This document shows positions 15,401-27,906 of a stretch of 64,000 nt of DNA, piece after piece. Source of the stretch: Sphaerotilus microaerophilus (GTDB lineage Bacteria > Pseudomonadota > Gammaproteobacteria > Burkholderiales > Burkholderiaceae_C). A model generated the notes under the pieces. The model was given only the letters and a program-made list of their open reading frames with translations, was not told the origin of the DNA and made no database searches. The position numbers and the translations under genes are program-made. The stretch covers positions 4,774,001 to 4,838,000 of the forward strand of contig NZ_AP025730.1 of NCBI RefSeq assembly GCF_023734135.1, in the 5' to 3' direction. Position 1 is the first letter of the stretch. Each line of letters begins with the position of its first letter.

Positions 15401-15416
15401 GCCGCTGCGCGGCTCA
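15398..15416 (+). terminator. Hairpin between ureA and ureB (attenuator or mRNA stabiliser)
   Basis: The bases TGAGCCGC, loop TGC, GCGGCTCA form a perfect 8-bp hairpin that includes the ureA stop codon. There is no T-tract, so it is probably a processing or stability element rather than a true terminator. Confidence 0.5.
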
Positions 15417-15434
15417 TCGACACAAGGCCAGCCC

Positions 15435-15770
15435 ATGTCTCTCACCCAGTCCCTGCCTGCCGGCGCGGTGCCCGGCGAACTGCTCGTTGACGACGGCGAG
15501 CACACCCTCAACCCCGGGCGCCGCACGCTCGCCCTGGTGGTCGAGAACAGCGGCGACCGGCCGATCCAGGTCGGCTCGCATTACCACTTCGCCGAAACGA
15601 ACGGCGCGCTGCGCTTCGATCGCGCCGCCGCGCAGGGCATGCGCCTGAACATCGCCAGCGGCACTGCGGTGCGCTTCGAGCCCGGCCAGCAGCGCACTGT
15701 CGAGCTGGTCGACTACGCCGGGGACCGTGCGGTCTACGGCTTCCGCGGCCTCGTTCAAGGAAAGCTCTGA
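15435..15770 (+). CDS. ureB: Urease subunit beta UreB
   Basis: This 111-residue protein is the beta structural subunit that assembles with UreA and UreC into the (UreABC)3 urease. The family signature is clear: [36 protein letters not shown] and [15 protein letters not shown]. It lies 34 bp after ureA, with the hairpin between them, and one base before ureC. Confidence 0.97.
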   Translation: MSLTQSLPAGAVPGELLVDDGEHTLNPGRRTLALVVENSGDRPIQVGSHYHFAETNGALRFDRAAAQGMRLNIASGTAVRFEPGQQRTVELVDYAGDRAVYGFRGLVQGKL

Positions 15771-15771
15771 C

Positions 15772-17499
<1,728 letters not shown>

Positions 17500-17504
17500 C
17501 CCGC

Positions 17505-18035
17505 ATGCTCACCGTCCACAAGCTGATCCCGCAGGGCCGCGGCCTCGCGCGGGTGCTGCTGCAGCGCGCACCCAGCGTCGAGCTGGACTGGGACCTGCGG
17601 CAGAAGAGCCGCTTCGAGGCCATCGATTCCAGCGGCCGGCGCCTGGGCGTGTTCCTGCCGCGCGGCAGCCAGGTGCGCGGCGGCGATGTGCTGGTGGCCG
17701 AGGATGGCTCGTTGGTTCTGGTGCGCGCCGCCCCGCAGCCGGTGCTGGTGGTGCGCGCCTGCGTCGAGCACGGCACGCCCTTCGACCTGCTGCGCGCCGC
17801 CTACCACCTGGGCAACCGCCACGTGCCTCTGGAACTGCAACCCGACCACCTGAAACTGGAGCCTGACCACGTGCTGGCCGAGATGCTGCGCAGCCAGCAC
17901 CTGGTTGTCAGCGAAGCAGCCGAGGCCTTCGAGCCGGAGGGCGGCGCCTACGGTGGCGGGCATGGGCACACGCACGGCCGTGACCATGACCATGGACATG
18001 GCCACGCGCATCCTCCTCACGCCCACGGGCATTGA
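17505..18035 (+). CDS. ureE: Urease nickel-donor chaperone UreE
   Basis: This 176-residue metallochaperone delivers nickel to the UreDFG-apourease complex. It has the UreE N-terminal domain, the metal-binding VVRACVEHGTPFDLLRAAYHLGNRHVPLEL block and a long His-rich tail (GHGHTHGRDHDHGHGHAH and more) from about residue 150. Such a tail can store several nickel ions. The start at 17505 is 5 bp after the ureC stop, and ureF begins 6 bp after its end. Confidence 0.95.
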   Translation: MLTVHKLIPQGRGLARVLLQRAPSVELDWDLRQKSRFEAIDSSGRRLGVFLPRGSQVRGGDVLVAEDGSLVLVRAAPQPVLVVRACVEHGTPFDLLRAAYHLGNRHVPLELQPDHLKLEPDHVLAEMLRSQHLVVSEAAEAFEPEGGAYGGGHGHTHGRDHDHGHGHAHPPHAHGH

Positions 18036-18041
18036 CCGCCG

Positions 18042-18767
18042 ATGACGCCAACGACCTCGCTGAGCGCCGCCTCGCTGATCCGCCTGCTCTGGCTGGCCTC
18101 GCCCGCGTTGCCGGTGGGCAGCTTCAGCTACTCCGAGGGGCTGGAGGCGGCGGTGGACAGCGGCCGTGTCCACGACGAGGCCAGCGCCACCGCCTGGCTG
18201 CTGGACCAGCAGGCGCTGGTGCTCGCGCGCGCCGAACTGCCCCTGCTGGCCGCCGCTGTGCGGGCCTGGCGGGGCGGCGCAGACGGTGCGGATGGAGCGG
18301 ATGGAGCGGACAGCGAGGGCATCGAGGCGCTCAACGACTGGGTGGTCCACACCCGCGACGGTGCCGAGGCGCGCCAGCAGACGCTGCAGATGGGCCGCTC
18401 GCTGACCGACTGGCTGCGCCAGCGTGAGGCCGACGCCGACCTGCAGCGGCTGGCCGCGCTGCAGCCCGCCCCCACCTGGCCGATTGCTTTTGCCCTGGCG
18501 GCCGCACGCAGCGGCGCCCCCCTGCGTGAGGCGCTGATCGCCTTCGGCTTCGGCTGGGCCGAGAACATGGTGCAGGCCGCGGTGAAAACCGTCCCGCTGG
18601 GCCAGAGCGCCGGCCAGCGGCTGCTCGGCCAGCTCGCCGACGCCCTGCCCGGCTGGGTGGAACAGGCCTTGCTGAACGATCCCGCAAGGCGCCAGAACTT
18701 CGCGCCGGTGCTGGCCATCCTGGCCGCGCGGCACGAGGCGCAGTACTCGCGCCTGTTCCGGTCCTGA
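18042..18767 (+). CDS. ureF: Urease accessory protein UreF
   Basis: This 241-residue GTPase-regulating chaperone acts within the UreDFG complex. [22 protein letters not shown] near residues 25-46 and [21 protein letters not shown] near 170 are typical. An unusual low-complexity segment, [12 protein letters not shown] (residues about 80-92), is encoded by imperfect 9-bp repeats (GCGGATGGA) at about 18280-18312. The repeat is in frame, so length variation would not disrupt the protein. Confidence 0.94.
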   Translation: MTPTTSLSAASLIRLLWLASPALPVGSFSYSEGLEAAVDSGRVHDEASATAWLLDQQALVLARAELPLLAAAVRAWRGGADGADGADGADSEGIEALNDWVVHTRDGAEARQQTLQMGRSLTDWLRQREADADLQRLAALQPAPTWPIAFALAAARSGAPLREALIAFGFGWAENMVQAAVKTVPLGQSAGQRLLGQLADALPGWVEQALLNDPARRQNFAPVLAILAARHEAQYSRLFRS

Positions 18768-18788
18768 ACCCGCCCGCAGGAGCGCCGC

Positions 18789-19244
18789 ATGGACATCCGC
18801 CTCGATGACCTGAGCCACCCCGCCGTGCAGGCCCTGCTGGGCGAGCACCTCGCTGGCATGTTCGAGCTGTCGCCGCCGGAGAGCGTGCACGCGCTCGACC
18901 TCGACCGCCTGCGCGCACCGGACATCACCTTCTGGACCGCCTGGGAGGGCAACGCGCTGCTCGGCTGCGGCGCGCTCAAGCAGCTCGATGCCCACCACGG
19001 CGAGCTCAAGTCCATGCGCACCGCCCGCCCCCACCTGCGCCGCGGCGTGGGCGCGGCGCTGCTGGCGCACATCCTCGACGCAGCGCGCCAGCGTGGCCTG
19101 GACCGGCTGAGCCTGGAAACCGGCAGCGTGCCCGGTTTCGACCCGGCGCGCCGCCTCTACGCCCGCTTCGGCTTTGCCGAGTGCGGCCCCTTTGCCGACT
19201 ACGCAGAAGACCCCTTCAGCGTCTTCATGACCCGCACCCTCTGA
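18789..19244 (+). CDS. GNAT-family N-acetyltransferase inside the urease operon
   Basis: This 151-residue protein has the acetyl-CoA-binding GNAT motif A ([22 protein letters not shown], residues about 78-99) and a C-terminal [12 protein letters not shown] motif. It resembles the small YsnE-type acetyltransferases. It lies between ureF and ureG with short gaps (21 and 10 bp), so it is co-transcribed with the urease genes, although it is not part of the standard maturation set. The substrate is unknown. A role in urease maturation is not supported by any motif; it may be a passenger. Confidence 0.85.
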   Translation: MDIRLDDLSHPAVQALLGEHLAGMFELSPPESVHALDLDRLRAPDITFWTAWEGNALLGCGALKQLDAHHGELKSMRTARPHLRRGVGAALLAHILDAARQRGLDRLSLETGSVPGFDPARRLYARFGFAECGPFADYAEDPFSVFMTRTL

Positions 19245-19254
19245 AGCCCTGCGC

Positions 19255-19920
<666 letters not shown>

Positions 19921-19932
19921 GGCCCCGGGCGC

Positions 19933-20769
19933 ATGGGCTGGCACGCCGCACTGCGGCTGGATTACACCTGCGACGCAGAGTGCACCCGCGCCCGTTCGGC
20001 GCATACCGGCCCGCTGCGGGTGCTCAAGGCGCTGTACCCGGAGGGCGAGGCCATCTGCCACCACGTGCTGGTGCACCCACCCGCAGGGCTGGTGGGCGGC
20101 GACCGACTGGAGGTGGAGGCCCGCCTGGGCGCCGGCAGCCACGCGCTGCTGACCACGCCCGGCGCCACCCGCTGGTACCGCAGCCAGGGCGACGAGGCCA
20201 CCCAGCAGGTGCGCCTGCACCTGGGCGAAGGCGCCCGACTGGAGTGGCTGCCGCTGGAGACGCTGGCCTACGACGGTGCGCGCGCCGTCAACGACTTGCA
20301 GGTGACCCTGGCGAGCGGCGCCGCGATGATCGGCTGGGACCTGCTCGCGCTGGGCCTGCCGGCCGCCGACGCGCCGTTTGCGACCGGCCACTTCGACCAG
20401 CGCATCGCCATCGACGGCCTCTGGCTGGAGCAGGCCCGCATCGACGCCAGCGACCGGTTGTTGCTCGATTCGCCCCTGGGCCTGGCCGGCCAGCGCACCC
20501 TCGCCACCGCCTGGCTGGCCTGGGGCAGCGACCCGGCCGAAGCGCGCGTCACCCAGGCCATCGAGGGCGCACGCGCGCTGATCGAGCCCGGCGGCGCCTT
20601 TGAAGGGACATTCGCCGGGGTCACCCGCGCCCAGCCGCGCCTGATCGTGCTGCGCGCCCTGGCCGGGCGCACCGAGCCGCTGTTCCACCTGCTGCGTGCG
20701 GTGCGCGCTGCCTGGCGCTCGGCCGCCTGGGACCTGCCGGCCGCCGAGCCGCGCGTCTGGCGCACCTGA
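19933..20769 (+). CDS. ureD: Urease accessory protein UreD
   Basis: This 278-residue scaffold of the UreDFG complex binds apourease and channels nickel. Family motifs include HVLVHPPAGLVGGDRLEV, LLTTPGATRWYRS and EWLPLETLAYDGAR. In many Betaproteobacteria ureD comes first in the operon, before ureA. Here it is the last gene, 12 bp after ureG, so accessory and structural genes still form one unit but in rearranged order. Confidence 0.95.
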   Translation: MGWHAALRLDYTCDAECTRARSAHTGPLRVLKALYPEGEAICHHVLVHPPAGLVGGDRLEVEARLGAGSHALLTTPGATRWYRSQGDEATQQVRLHLGEGARLEWLPLETLAYDGARAVNDLQVTLASGAAMIGWDLLALGLPAADAPFATGHFDQRIAIDGLWLEQARIDASDRLLLDSPLGLAGQRTLATAWLAWGSDPAEARVTQAIEGARALIEPGGAFEGTFAGVTRAQPRLIVLRALAGRTEPLFHLLRAVRAAWRSAAWDLPAAEPRVWRT

Positions 20770-20790
20770 GAACGAACCCGACAGGCCCGT

Positions 20791-21078
20791 TCAAGCCCCC
20801 GCGCGCCAGCGGGCGATCGTCCAGGCCAGCAGGATCAGCGCGATCACCACCGTCAGCCAGCCCAGCATCACCCGCCGCCACAGCGCCGGCGCCTGGCGCA
20901 GCTCCATGAAGTCGAGGATGACCAGCACGCCCTTGAGCAGCGACAGCCCGAACATCAGCCCCACCGACACGGCGCCCGCGCTGCTCGCCAGGCCGCTCTC
21001 GCCGAGCCAGAAGGTGATGGCCGTGGCCACCATCAGCGCCAGCCAGATGCGGTCGACCGGGTTCTTCAACAACGACAT
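20791..21078 (-). CDS. norF: NorF-like / cytochrome c oxidase subunit IV family protein
   Basis: This 95-residue small membrane protein has three predicted helices (WLALMVATAITFWLG; AVSVGLMFGLSLLKGVLVILDF; RVMLGWLTVVIALILLAW). This is the pattern of the prokaryotic COX4 (NorF/CtaF) family. It follows the subunit III-like gene by 18 bp on the same strand, the norEF arrangement of denitrifiers, where the pair supports nitric oxide reductase activity. No norCB genes are in the window, so the target oxidase is unknown. Confidence 0.8.
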   Translation of the reverse strand: MSLLKNPVDRIWLALMVATAITFWLGESGLASSAGAVSVGLMFGLSLLKGVLVILDFMELRQAPALWRRVMLGWLTVVIALILLAWTIARWRAGA

Positions 21079-21096
21079 CGCCCTGTTCCCCCTGCC

Positions 21097-21726
21097 TCAC
21101 TTCATGACGTAGACCAGCGGGAACAGCACGATCCACAGCAGGTCGACCATGTGCCAGAACGCCGCGCCGGTTTCCGGCACATGGGTGCGCCCGGGCCCGT
21201 AGGCACCGCGGCGGGTATGGAACCACAGCACCGCGATGAACACCACGCCCACCAGCACATGCAGGAAGTGGAAGCCCGTCAGCAGGATGTAGAACATGTA
21301 GAAGGTGTTGGTGGTCAGGCCCACGCCCGCCTCGAACTTGTCGGCGTACTCAACCCCCTTCAAGGCCAGGAAGGCGACCCCGCAGGCCAGGGCGAACAGC
21401 CACCAGCGCCCCGCACGGGCCGGCGCCGCGCCGGCGCGCAGCGCCTGCACCGCCCGCGCCACGCCGGCACTGCCGCTGACCAGCAGCATGGTGTTGACCG
21501 CGCCGAAGCGCAGGTCCAGCGTCGCCTGCGACTGCGCGAACACCTGCGGCTCCCAGACGCGCGCAAAGGCAAAGCTGGCAAACAGCAGCGCGAAGGTGGC
21601 CAGCTCGATCAGGATCACCAGCCAGACGGCCAGGTCACCATGCAGACGGGGCGCACTGTCGGCGGGCATGAGGGCGGCGGGCGTGAGGGCGGCGGGCGTG
21701 AGGGCGGCGGGGACCGTTTGCTCCAT
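21097..21726 (-). CDS. norE: NorE-like / cytochrome c oxidase subunit III family protein
   Basis: This 209-residue membrane protein has five helices of the haem-copper oxidase subunit III type. Motifs include LAVWLVILIELATFALLF, FYMFYILLTGFHFLHVLVG and the C-terminal FWHMVDLLWIVLFPLVYV, which are diagnostic of NorE/COX3. The start MEQTVPAAL at 21726 is preferred; the open frame upstream looks non-coding. The N-terminal tail contains a Pro-Ala-Ala-Leu-Thr repeat encoded by a 15-bp tandem unit. It is paired with norF and divergent from the outer-membrane protein gene. Confidence 0.85.
   Translation of the reverse strand: MEQTVPAALTPAALTPAALMPADSAPRLHGDLAVWLVILIELATFALLFASFAFARVWEPQVFAQSQATLDLRFGAVNTMLLVSGSAGVARAVQALRAGAAPARAGRWWLFALACGVAFLALKGVEYADKFEAGVGLTTNTFYMFYILLTGFHFLHVLVGVVFIAVLWFHTRRGAYGPGRTHVPETGAAFWHMVDLLWIVLFPLVYVMK
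21673..21712. repeat. 15-bp tandem repeat in the norE N-terminal coding region
   Basis: The unit GGCGGGCGTGAGGGC recurs nearly three times and encodes PAALT repeats in the NorE-like protein. The period is in frame. Confidence 0.7.
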
Positions 21727-21906
21727 GCGACGAGTGTCCCGCGGCGGCGCTATCCACACCCCGAAGCCCCTGCAAGCCGCAGGCCGAAGTGCGAACTTGC
21801 GACATGATGCAGCGCAAGGCCCCACTCAAGATGGGCCCTGGGAGCCTCCCGCCGCCGCACAACCCGTCTTCAGCCCTTGATCAGCCACCCCCGGCACACT
21901 GCCGCC

Positions 21907-23640
21907 GTGCCCGCCCCCGTCCCCCTGAAGCACCGACCCCGGGGCCACCCCTGGCTGGGCCACGCCGTTGCGCTGCTGTGGCTGACCTGGTTGTGCCCGG
22001 CTGCGGCACAACAGGAAGCGGCAGGACAGGCGACTGAGCCAGCAACGGCAACAGCGGCCGCGGGGGCGGCACCGCTGCCGTCCTGGGTTGAACTGGAGAC
22101 CACCGGCGTGCGCATCGGGCGGATCCAGGTCCGGAACCAGGACATCTTCGACCCCACCAACCCGCGTGAGCGCAATTGGCTGTTCAACCTGGCGAACACC
22201 CTGCACATCCGCACCCGCGCCCACGTGGTCGAGCGGGCGCTGCTGTTCAAGCCGGGCGAGGTCGTGTCCGCCCGGCTGATCGAGGAAAGCGAGCGCCTGC
22301 TGCGCTCCAGCCAGTACTTCTACGATGCAGAGTTCCGGCCCCTGGCGGTGCGCGACGGCGAGGTGGACATCCTGGTGGTCACCCGCGACACCTGGTCGCT
22401 GGACGTCGGCGCCAGTGCCGGGCGCAGCGGCGGCGCCAACTCCAGCGGGCTGCACCTGAAGGACTACAACGTCTTCGGCACCGGCACCACGCTGGGCATC
22501 AGCCGGACCACCAACGTCGACCGCTCCGGCACCGAGATCCAGTTCTCCAACGAGCGCGCCTTCGGCACCTGGGCGTCCGTGGACCTGCGCCACGCCACCA
22601 ACAGCGACGGCCGCCGCGACGCCGCCTCGATTGCCCGGCCCTTCTACGCGCTCGACACCCGCTGGGCCACGGGCCTGTCCGCGGTGCGTGACGACCGCAT
22701 CGACGCCCAGTACGACGGCGGGCGCATCGTCAGCCAGTACCGCCACCGCACCCGGCAGGGCGAGGTCTTCGGTGGCTGGTCCGACGGCTGGGTGCAGGGC
22801 TGGGTGCTGCGCACCAGCGTCGGGCTGACCTACCAGCGCGACGCCTACGAGAGCGCCGACGGCCTGCTCGCGCCGCAGGGCCTGCCTGCCGACCAGAAGG
22901 TCGTGGCGCCCTTCCTGCGCTGGCAGTGGATCGAGGACGCCTACAGCCGCCAAGTCAACCGCAACCTGATCGGCCGCCCGGAGTTCTTCGCGCTCGGGCA
23001 GACCGCCACGCTGCAGCTGGGCTGGGCCTCGGAGCGCTTCGGCTCCACGCGCAACGCCCTGCTCTACTCGGGCCGCATCGCCGACGGCTTCGAGCCGGCG
23101 CCCCGGCAGACGCTGATGGCCTCGGCCTCGCTGGACGGCGAAGCCTCCTCGGCGGGCCTGCAGCGCCAGCACCTGCGGCTGCAGGCCCAGTACTACCTGC
23201 CACGCAGCACACACCGCCTGTTCTACGCCTCGGCAGCCTACGACCAGCTGACCCGTCCGGACGGCACCGACACCCTCCAGCTGGGCGGCGACAACGGCCT
23301 GCGCGGCTACCCGCTGCGCTACCAGAACGGCCACCGGCGCGCGCTCTTCACCGTGGAGGAGCGCTTCTACACCGACCTGTACCTCTGGGAGCTGTTCCGC
23401 TTCGGTGGAGCCGCCTTCCTGGACGTCGGGCGCGCCTGGGGTGGCGCCGATGCCGGCGCCTCCACCTCGTCCAGCTCATCGAGCACCGGCTGGCTCGGCA
23501 ACCTCGGCGCCGGCCTGCGCATCGTCAGCACCCGCACCGCCTTCAGCAACGTGCTGCACGTGGACCTGGCCTTCCCCGTCAACGCCGGCCCGGACGTGAA
23601 GAAGGTGCAATTCCTGATCAAGTCGCGGGCGAGTTTCTGA
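21907..23640 (+). CDS. BamA/TamA-like (Omp85 superfamily) outer-membrane protein
   Basis: This protein of about 577 residues is predicted to be an outer-membrane beta-barrel. It has a signal peptide (AVALLWLTWLCPAAAQ). A POTRA-like segment follows around residues 50-130 (IGRIQVRNQDIFD, FKPGEVVSARLIEESERLLRSSQYF, EVDILVVTRDTWSLD). A barrel domain then runs to a terminal Phe (IKSRASF), which serves as an insertion signal. LGGDNGLRGYPLRYQ is the surface-antigen/Omp85 hallmark. The start is uncertain: GTG at 21907 is used, with an in-frame TTG at 21877 as the alternative. Its single POTRA-like region and length differ from BamA (about 800 residues), so it is an accessory family member. Confidence 0.8.
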   Translation: MPAPVPLKHRPRGHPWLGHAVALLWLTWLCPAAAQQEAAGQATEPATATAAAGAAPLPSWVELETTGVRIGRIQVRNQDIFDPTNPRERNWLFNLANTLHIRTRAHVVERALLFKPGEVVSARLIEESERLLRSSQYFYDAEFRPLAVRDGEVDILVVTRDTWSLDVGASAGRSGGANSSGLHLKDYNVFGTGTTLGISRTTNVDRSGTEIQFSNERAFGTWASVDLRHATNSDGRRDAASIARPFYALDTRWATGLSAVRDDRIDAQYDGGRIVSQYRHRTRQGEVFGGWSDGWVQGWVLRTSVGLTYQRDAYESADGLLAPQGLPADQKVVAPFLRWQWIEDAYSRQVNRNLIGRPEFFALGQTATLQLGWASERFGSTRNALLYSGRIADGFEPAPRQTLMASASLDGEASSAGLQRQHLRLQAQYYLPRSTHRLFYASAAYDQLTRPDGTDTLQLGGDNGLRGYPLRYQNGHRRALFTVEERFYTDLYLWELFRFGGAAFLDVGRAWGGADAGASTSSSSSSTGWLGNLGAGLRIVSTRTAFSNVLHVDLAFPVNAGPDVKKVQFLIKSRASF

Positions 23641-23665
23641 CGCGGGAGCGTCGGAACTCGCCCGC
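23625..23665. terminator. Inverted repeat between convergent genes
   Basis: GCGGGCGAGTT at 23625-23635 is inverted as AACTCGCCCGC at 23655-23665. It spans the end of the outer-membrane protein gene and lies just before the ileS stop. It may act as a bidirectional terminator, although neither side has a long T-tract. Confidence 0.45.
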
Positions 23666-23676
23666 TGGTCAGGCCG

Positions 23677-26586
23677 TCAGGCCACCGTGCGCAACTCGCC
23701 GCTGCCCTGCAGATTGCTCACACACCGCCCGCAGATCGTCGGGTGCGCGGTATCGGCGCCCACGTCATCGCGGTAGTGCCAGCAGCGCTCGCACTTGACC
23801 GCGGTGGAGGGCGACACCGTGACCTTCAGCTCGTCGCCGTCCACCACGGTCACCGCGGAGGTGATGGTGACGAACTTGAGGTCGTCGCCCAGGCTGCGCA
23901 GCAGTGCGGCGTCGTCGGCGCCGGCGGTGATGGTCAGCGTGGCCTGCAGGGACGCGCCCACCGCACCGGTGCCGCGCAACGCCTCGATCTCCTTGTTGGC
24001 CGTGTCGCGGATCGCGCGGATGCGCGCCCACTTGGCCAGCAGGGCCTCGTTGGGGGTGGCGAAGGGCCAGTAGGTCTCGGTGAAGATCGAGCCGCTGGAC
24101 TTCTCACGTGCAAAGGTGGCCCAGGCCTCCTCGGCGGTGAAGCTGAGGAAGGGCGCCATCCAGCGCAGCATGGCGTGCGTGATCTGCCACAGCGCGGTCT
24201 GGGCGCTGCGGCGCGCCAGGCTCTTGGGGGCAGTCGTGTAGAGGCGGTCCTTGAGCACGTCGAGGTAGAAGGCGCCGAGGTCTTCCGAGCAGTAGACCTG
24301 CAGCCTGCTCACCACCGGGTGGAACTCGTAGGCGTCGAAGTGCTTCAGGATCTCGGCCTGCAGCTCGGCGGCTCGTGCCAGGGCGTAACGGTCGATCTCC
24401 AGCAGCTGTGTGGCGGGCACCGCGTCGGTGTCAGGGTTGAAGTCCGAGGTGTTGGCCAGCAGGAAGCGCAGGGTGTTGCGGATGCGGCGGTAGGCGTCGA
24501 TCACGCGGGCGAGGATCTTGTCGTCGCCGGCGATGTCGCCGGAGTAGTCGCTCGCGGCCACCCACAGGCGGATGATCTCGGCGCCGAGCTTCTTGGAGAC
24601 GTCCTGCGGGTCGATGCCGTTGCCCAGGCTCTTGCTCATCTTGCGACCCTGGCTGTCCACGGTGAAGCCGTGGGTCAGCAGGCCCTTGTAGGGTGCGCGG
24701 CCGTACAGCGCGCAGCCCAGCAGCAGCGAGGAGTGGAACCAGCCGCGGTGCTGGTCGTGGCCTTCGAGGTAGAGGTCGGCCTCCGGGCCCTGGGCGTGGA
24801 AGGCGCCGTTGGGGTAGGCATGGGCGTGGCTGCCGCGCAGCACGTGCTGGAAGGTCGAGCCGGAGTCGAACCAGACTTCCAGGATGTCGCTGCTCTTGGT
24901 GTAGTGCGGGGCGTCCGCGCTGCCCAGGATCTCTTCGACCGTCACGCGGCTCCAGGCCTCGATGCCGCCTTGCTGCACGATGTCGGCGGCCTGGTCGAGG
25001 ATCTCCATCGTGCGTGGATGCAGCTCGCCCGAATCCTTGTGCAGGAAGAAGGGCAGCGGCACGCCCCAGGAGCGCTGGCGCGAGATGCACCAGTCGGGCC
25101 GGTTGGCGATCATGTCGCGCAGGCGGGCCTGGCCGTTCTCGGGGTAGAAGCCGGTGTGGTCGATGGCGGCCAGTGCCATCTGGCGCAGCGTCTGCGGTGC
25201 CTTGTCCTTGGTGAAGACGCCCTCGCCCTCGTCCATGCGCACGAACCACTGCGCCGCGGCGCGGTAGATCACCGGCGTCTTGTGGCGCCAGCAGTGCGGG
25301 TAGCTGTGGGTGATCGCCTGGGTAGCCATCAGGCGGCCGTGCGCGCGCAGCGTCTCGATGATGACCGGGCAGGCCTTCCAGATGTGCTGGCCGCCGAAGA
25401 GCGGCAGCTCGGCGGCGTAGACGCCGTTGCCCAGCACCGGGTTGAGGATCTGGTCGTACTTCAGGCCGTGGGCGACGCAGGAATTGAAGTCGTCCACGCC
25501 ATAGGCGGGCGCCGAGTGCACGACGCCGGTGCCGTCGGCATCGCTGACGTAGTCGGCCAGGTAGAGCGGTGACAGGCGCCTGTAGCTGTACTCGTTGCCG
25601 CTGTCAGGCAAGTCGTACAGCGGATGGCGGAAGACCTGGCCGCGCAGGGCCTCGCCCTTGGCGGTGGCCAGCACGTGGCCTTCCAGGCCGAATCGCTCCA
25701 GGCACTTCTCGACCAGGCTGGCGCCCAGCAGCAGCACGCCCTTGGGCGTGTCGACCAGTGCGTACTCCAGCTCGGGGTGGGCGTTGAGCGCCTGGTTGGC
25801 GGGGAGGGTCCAGGCGGTGGTGGTCCAGATGATGGCGAAGGCGGTCTTGCCCGCCGGCAGCGCGTCCAGGCCGAAGGCCTTGGCCAGGCCGGCCGCATCG
25901 TTCGACTCGAAGGCCACGTCCAGCGTGTCGCTCTTCTTGTCGGCGTATTCGATCTCGAACTCGGCCAGCGAGGAGCCGCAGTCGAAGCACCAGCAGACGG
26001 GCTTCAAGCCGCGGTAGACGAAGCCGCGCTCGATCACGCGCTTGAAGGCGCGGATCTGGCCGGCCTCGTTGGCCGGGTCCATCGTGCGGTAGGGGCGCTC
26101 CCAGTCGCCCAGCACGCCCAGGCGCTTGAAGTCGCCGCGTTGCAGCTCGATCTGCTCGGTGGCGTAGGCGCGGCTTTTCGCCTGCATCTCGTCGCGGCTC
26201 AGGTTGCGGCCGTGCTTCTTCTCGATCGCGTTCTCGATCGGCAGGCCGTGGCAATCCCAGCCGGGGATGTACTGCGCGTCGAAGCCGGCGAGCTGGCGGC
26301 TCTTGACGATCATGTCCTTGAGGACCTTGTTGACCGCGTGGCCCATGTGGATCTGGCCGTTGGCGTAGGGCGGGCCGTCGTGCAGTACGAACAGCGGCGC
26401 GCCCTTGCGCGCCTCGCGCAGGCGCATGTAGAGGCCGCCGTCGTTCCAGTCCTTCACCCAGCCCGGCTCGCGCTTGGGCAGGTCGCCGCGCATCGGAAAG
26501 GGGGTGTCGGGCATGTTCAGGGTGCCGCGGTACTTGCTGTCGGCGCTGGCGTCGGCGTCACGCTTGGGGGAGGTCTTGTCGTTCAT
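23677..26586 (-). CDS. ileS: Isoleucine--tRNA ligase
   Basis: This 969-residue class I aminoacyl-tRNA synthetase charges tRNA-Ile. The HIGH-type motif is HMGH at 80-83, KMSKS is near residue 647 (RKMSKSLGN), and the editing (CP1) domain lies between them. A C-terminal zinc site ([10 protein letters not shown] and CGRC, residues about 930-957) is complete. Length and architecture are those of bacterial IleRS. No lspA follows it here, although lspA is a common partner downstream of ileS in Gammaproteobacteria. Confidence 0.98.
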   Translation of the reverse strand: MNDKTSPKRDADASADSKYRGTLNMPDTPFPMRGDLPKREPGWVKDWNDGGLYMRLREARKGAPLFVLHDGPPYANGQIHMGHAVNKVLKDMIVKSRQLAGFDAQYIPGWDCHGLPIENAIEKKHGRNLSRDEMQAKSRAYATEQIELQRGDFKRLGVLGDWERPYRTMDPANEAGQIRAFKRVIERGFVYRGLKPVCWCFDCGSSLAEFEIEYADKKSDTLDVAFESNDAAGLAKAFGLDALPAGKTAFAIIWTTTAWTLPANQALNAHPELEYALVDTPKGVLLLGASLVEKCLERFGLEGHVLATAKGEALRGQVFRHPLYDLPDSGNEYSYRRLSPLYLADYVSDADGTGVVHSAPAYGVDDFNSCVAHGLKYDQILNPVLGNGVYAAELPLFGGQHIWKACPVIIETLRAHGRLMATQAITHSYPHCWRHKTPVIYRAAAQWFVRMDEGEGVFTKDKAPQTLRQMALAAIDHTGFYPENGQARLRDMIANRPDWCISRQRSWGVPLPFFLHKDSGELHPRTMEILDQAADIVQQGGIEAWSRVTVEEILGSADAPHYTKSSDILEVWFDSGSTFQHVLRGSHAHAYPNGAFHAQGPEADLYLEGHDQHRGWFHSSLLLGCALYGRAPYKGLLTHGFTVDSQGRKMSKSLGNGIDPQDVSKKLGAEIIRLWVAASDYSGDIAGDDKILARVIDAYRRIRNTLRFLLANTSDFNPDTDAVPATQLLEIDRYALARAAELQAEILKHFDAYEFHPVVSRLQVYCSEDLGAFYLDVLKDRLYTTAPKSLARRSAQTALWQITHAMLRWMAPFLSFTAEEAWATFAREKSSGSIFTETYWPFATPNEALLAKWARIRAIRDTANKEIEALRGTGAVGASLQATLTITAGADDAALLRSLGDDLKFVTITSAVTVVDGDELKVTVSPSTAVKCERCWHYRDDVGADTAHPTICGRCVSNLQGSGELRTVA

Positions 26587-26868
26587 GAGGGCTTCGCAGC
26601 ACAGAGGCTGCGCTCATCGCGGGGTACGCGGAAATCGGGGCGCCCGGGGCGGCGCAGGGTCGGCCATCCGGGGGCGAGGAGTGGGCACGGGCGGGCGGTG
26701 AGCGGGGCGCGCAAGGGCAGCGCGCCGCCGGCTGACCGGTCAGCCGGGTCAGCGAATTCGGTCGCGGGTGGTCTGGCGCCGTGTCGCGTTGGGGCAGGCC
26801 GCGCCACCGCACGCGCGCAGGCGGTGGGGGTGCAGGGTCGGCGCAGGCGGCAGCATGGTGTGCAGATT
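26587..26868. other. Intergenic region upstream of ileS, nothing identified
   Basis: These 282 bp between the chorismatase stop and the ileS start are very G+C-rich. Neither strand holds a convincing ORF. The region probably contains the ileS promoter, but no consensus pair was found and no T-box or other riboswitch structure was recognised. Confidence 0.35.
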
Positions 26869-27906
26869 CTAACGAGGCAGACCGTGCGCCTCGATCTCGA
26901 CCAGCAGGTCGGCGCGGCAGACATCGGCCTGCACGAAGATCGCCCCGCGCAGCGCCGGGCTGTCGGCGCCGAGGGCGGCGGCCAGGTCCTCGCGCACCGC
27001 GTCCAGGTCCGCGGGGTGGCGCAGGTAGACGACCAGCTCCAGTTGCTCGGCTGCGAAGCAGCGCCCGGCACGCTGCGACGCCACCTCGCAGACCGTGCGC
27101 AGGTTGGTGACGGTCTCGCGCGTCTGCGCCCGCACGTCGCCGAGGTGCACCGTCTCGTGGCCGACGATGCTGGCGGTGCCCGAGATGAACAGGCCCGTGC
27201 GACCGCTGCCCAGGTCGGCCAGTGCGGCGCGCGAGAAGGTGGGCGCCGACGGCCCGTAGCGGCTGGGGTAGCGGTAGGCGCTGACCTGGCGCGGGTTCTC
27301 GACCGGCGTGACCGGCTGGCGCCCGGCCAGGAAGTACAGGGTGAGCCCGCTGCAACCAGAGGCCCCGGGCCCATCCGCCCCATCGGCCGGCCCCGGGCAG
27401 CCCAGCGCACAGGCCGCGGGTGCGCCGTCGAAGGCGCTGCGCCCGGCCTGCTGGAAGGCCGCCTGGCGCCCCAGGTTGAAGCGGCGGTAGCGCTCCAGCC
27501 CGGCCTGCTCCTGGTTGATGCGCGGCAGGTAGTTCCACAGCCGCAGCAGCTGGGGCGTGCCGGCCTGGGCCAGCGCCGCAAACAGCCGGGTGTAGGCCGC
27601 GTGCGACAGCGCCTCCAGATCGTTGCCTGCGCTGGCGGCGGATTCGGGCAGCTGCAGGCGGCCGAAGGTCCACTCGCTGTCGCTGCGCCAGCCCAGGCCC
27701 TGGCCGTCGTCGAACGCCTCGATCGCCGCTGGCGGCGCTCCGGTGGTCCACCAATGGTCCTGCGGGCCGGCGGCGTCCGCGCCACTGGCGAGCAGGCGCA
27801 GCGGTGGTTCGTAGTCGCAATGCCCCAGCACCACGGCCCCCTCGCCGGGGGCCTGGAAACCCGCCGCGCCCCGGCCGACGTGCAGCACGCGCCGCGGCTC
27901 AGCCAC
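26869..27906 (-). CDS. Chorismatase (FkbO/Hyg5/XanB2 family)
   Basis: This 345-residue protein is probably a chorismate-hydrolysing or -eliminating enzyme that makes hydroxybenzoate. The signature [13 protein letters not shown] is at residues 120-132. The C-terminal half has the RidA-like fold ([21 protein letters not shown] and [20 protein letters not shown]). XanB2-type members supply 4-hydroxybenzoate for ubiquinone in bacteria without UbiC; whether this one does is an inference. It starts with GTG at 27906, which overlaps the alr stop by 8 bp, so the two are coupled. Residues about 150-175 are an Ala/Gly/Pro-rich variable insert. Confidence 0.8.
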   Translation of the reverse strand: MAEPRRVLHVGRGAAGFQAPGEGAVVLGHCDYEPPLRLLASGADAAGPQDHWWTTGAPPAAIEAFDDGQGLGWRSDSEWTFGRLQLPESAASAGNDLEALSHAAYTRLFAALAQAGTPQLLRLWNYLPRINQEQAGLERYRRFNLGRQAAFQQAGRSAFDGAPAACALGCPGPADGADGPGASGCSGLTLYFLAGRQPVTPVENPRQVSAYRYPSRYGPSAPTFSRAALADLGSGRTGLFISGTASIVGHETVHLGDVRAQTRETVTNLRTVCEVASQRAGRCFAAEQLELVVYLRHPADLDAVREDLAAALGADSPALRGAIFVQADVCRADLLVEIEAHGLPR

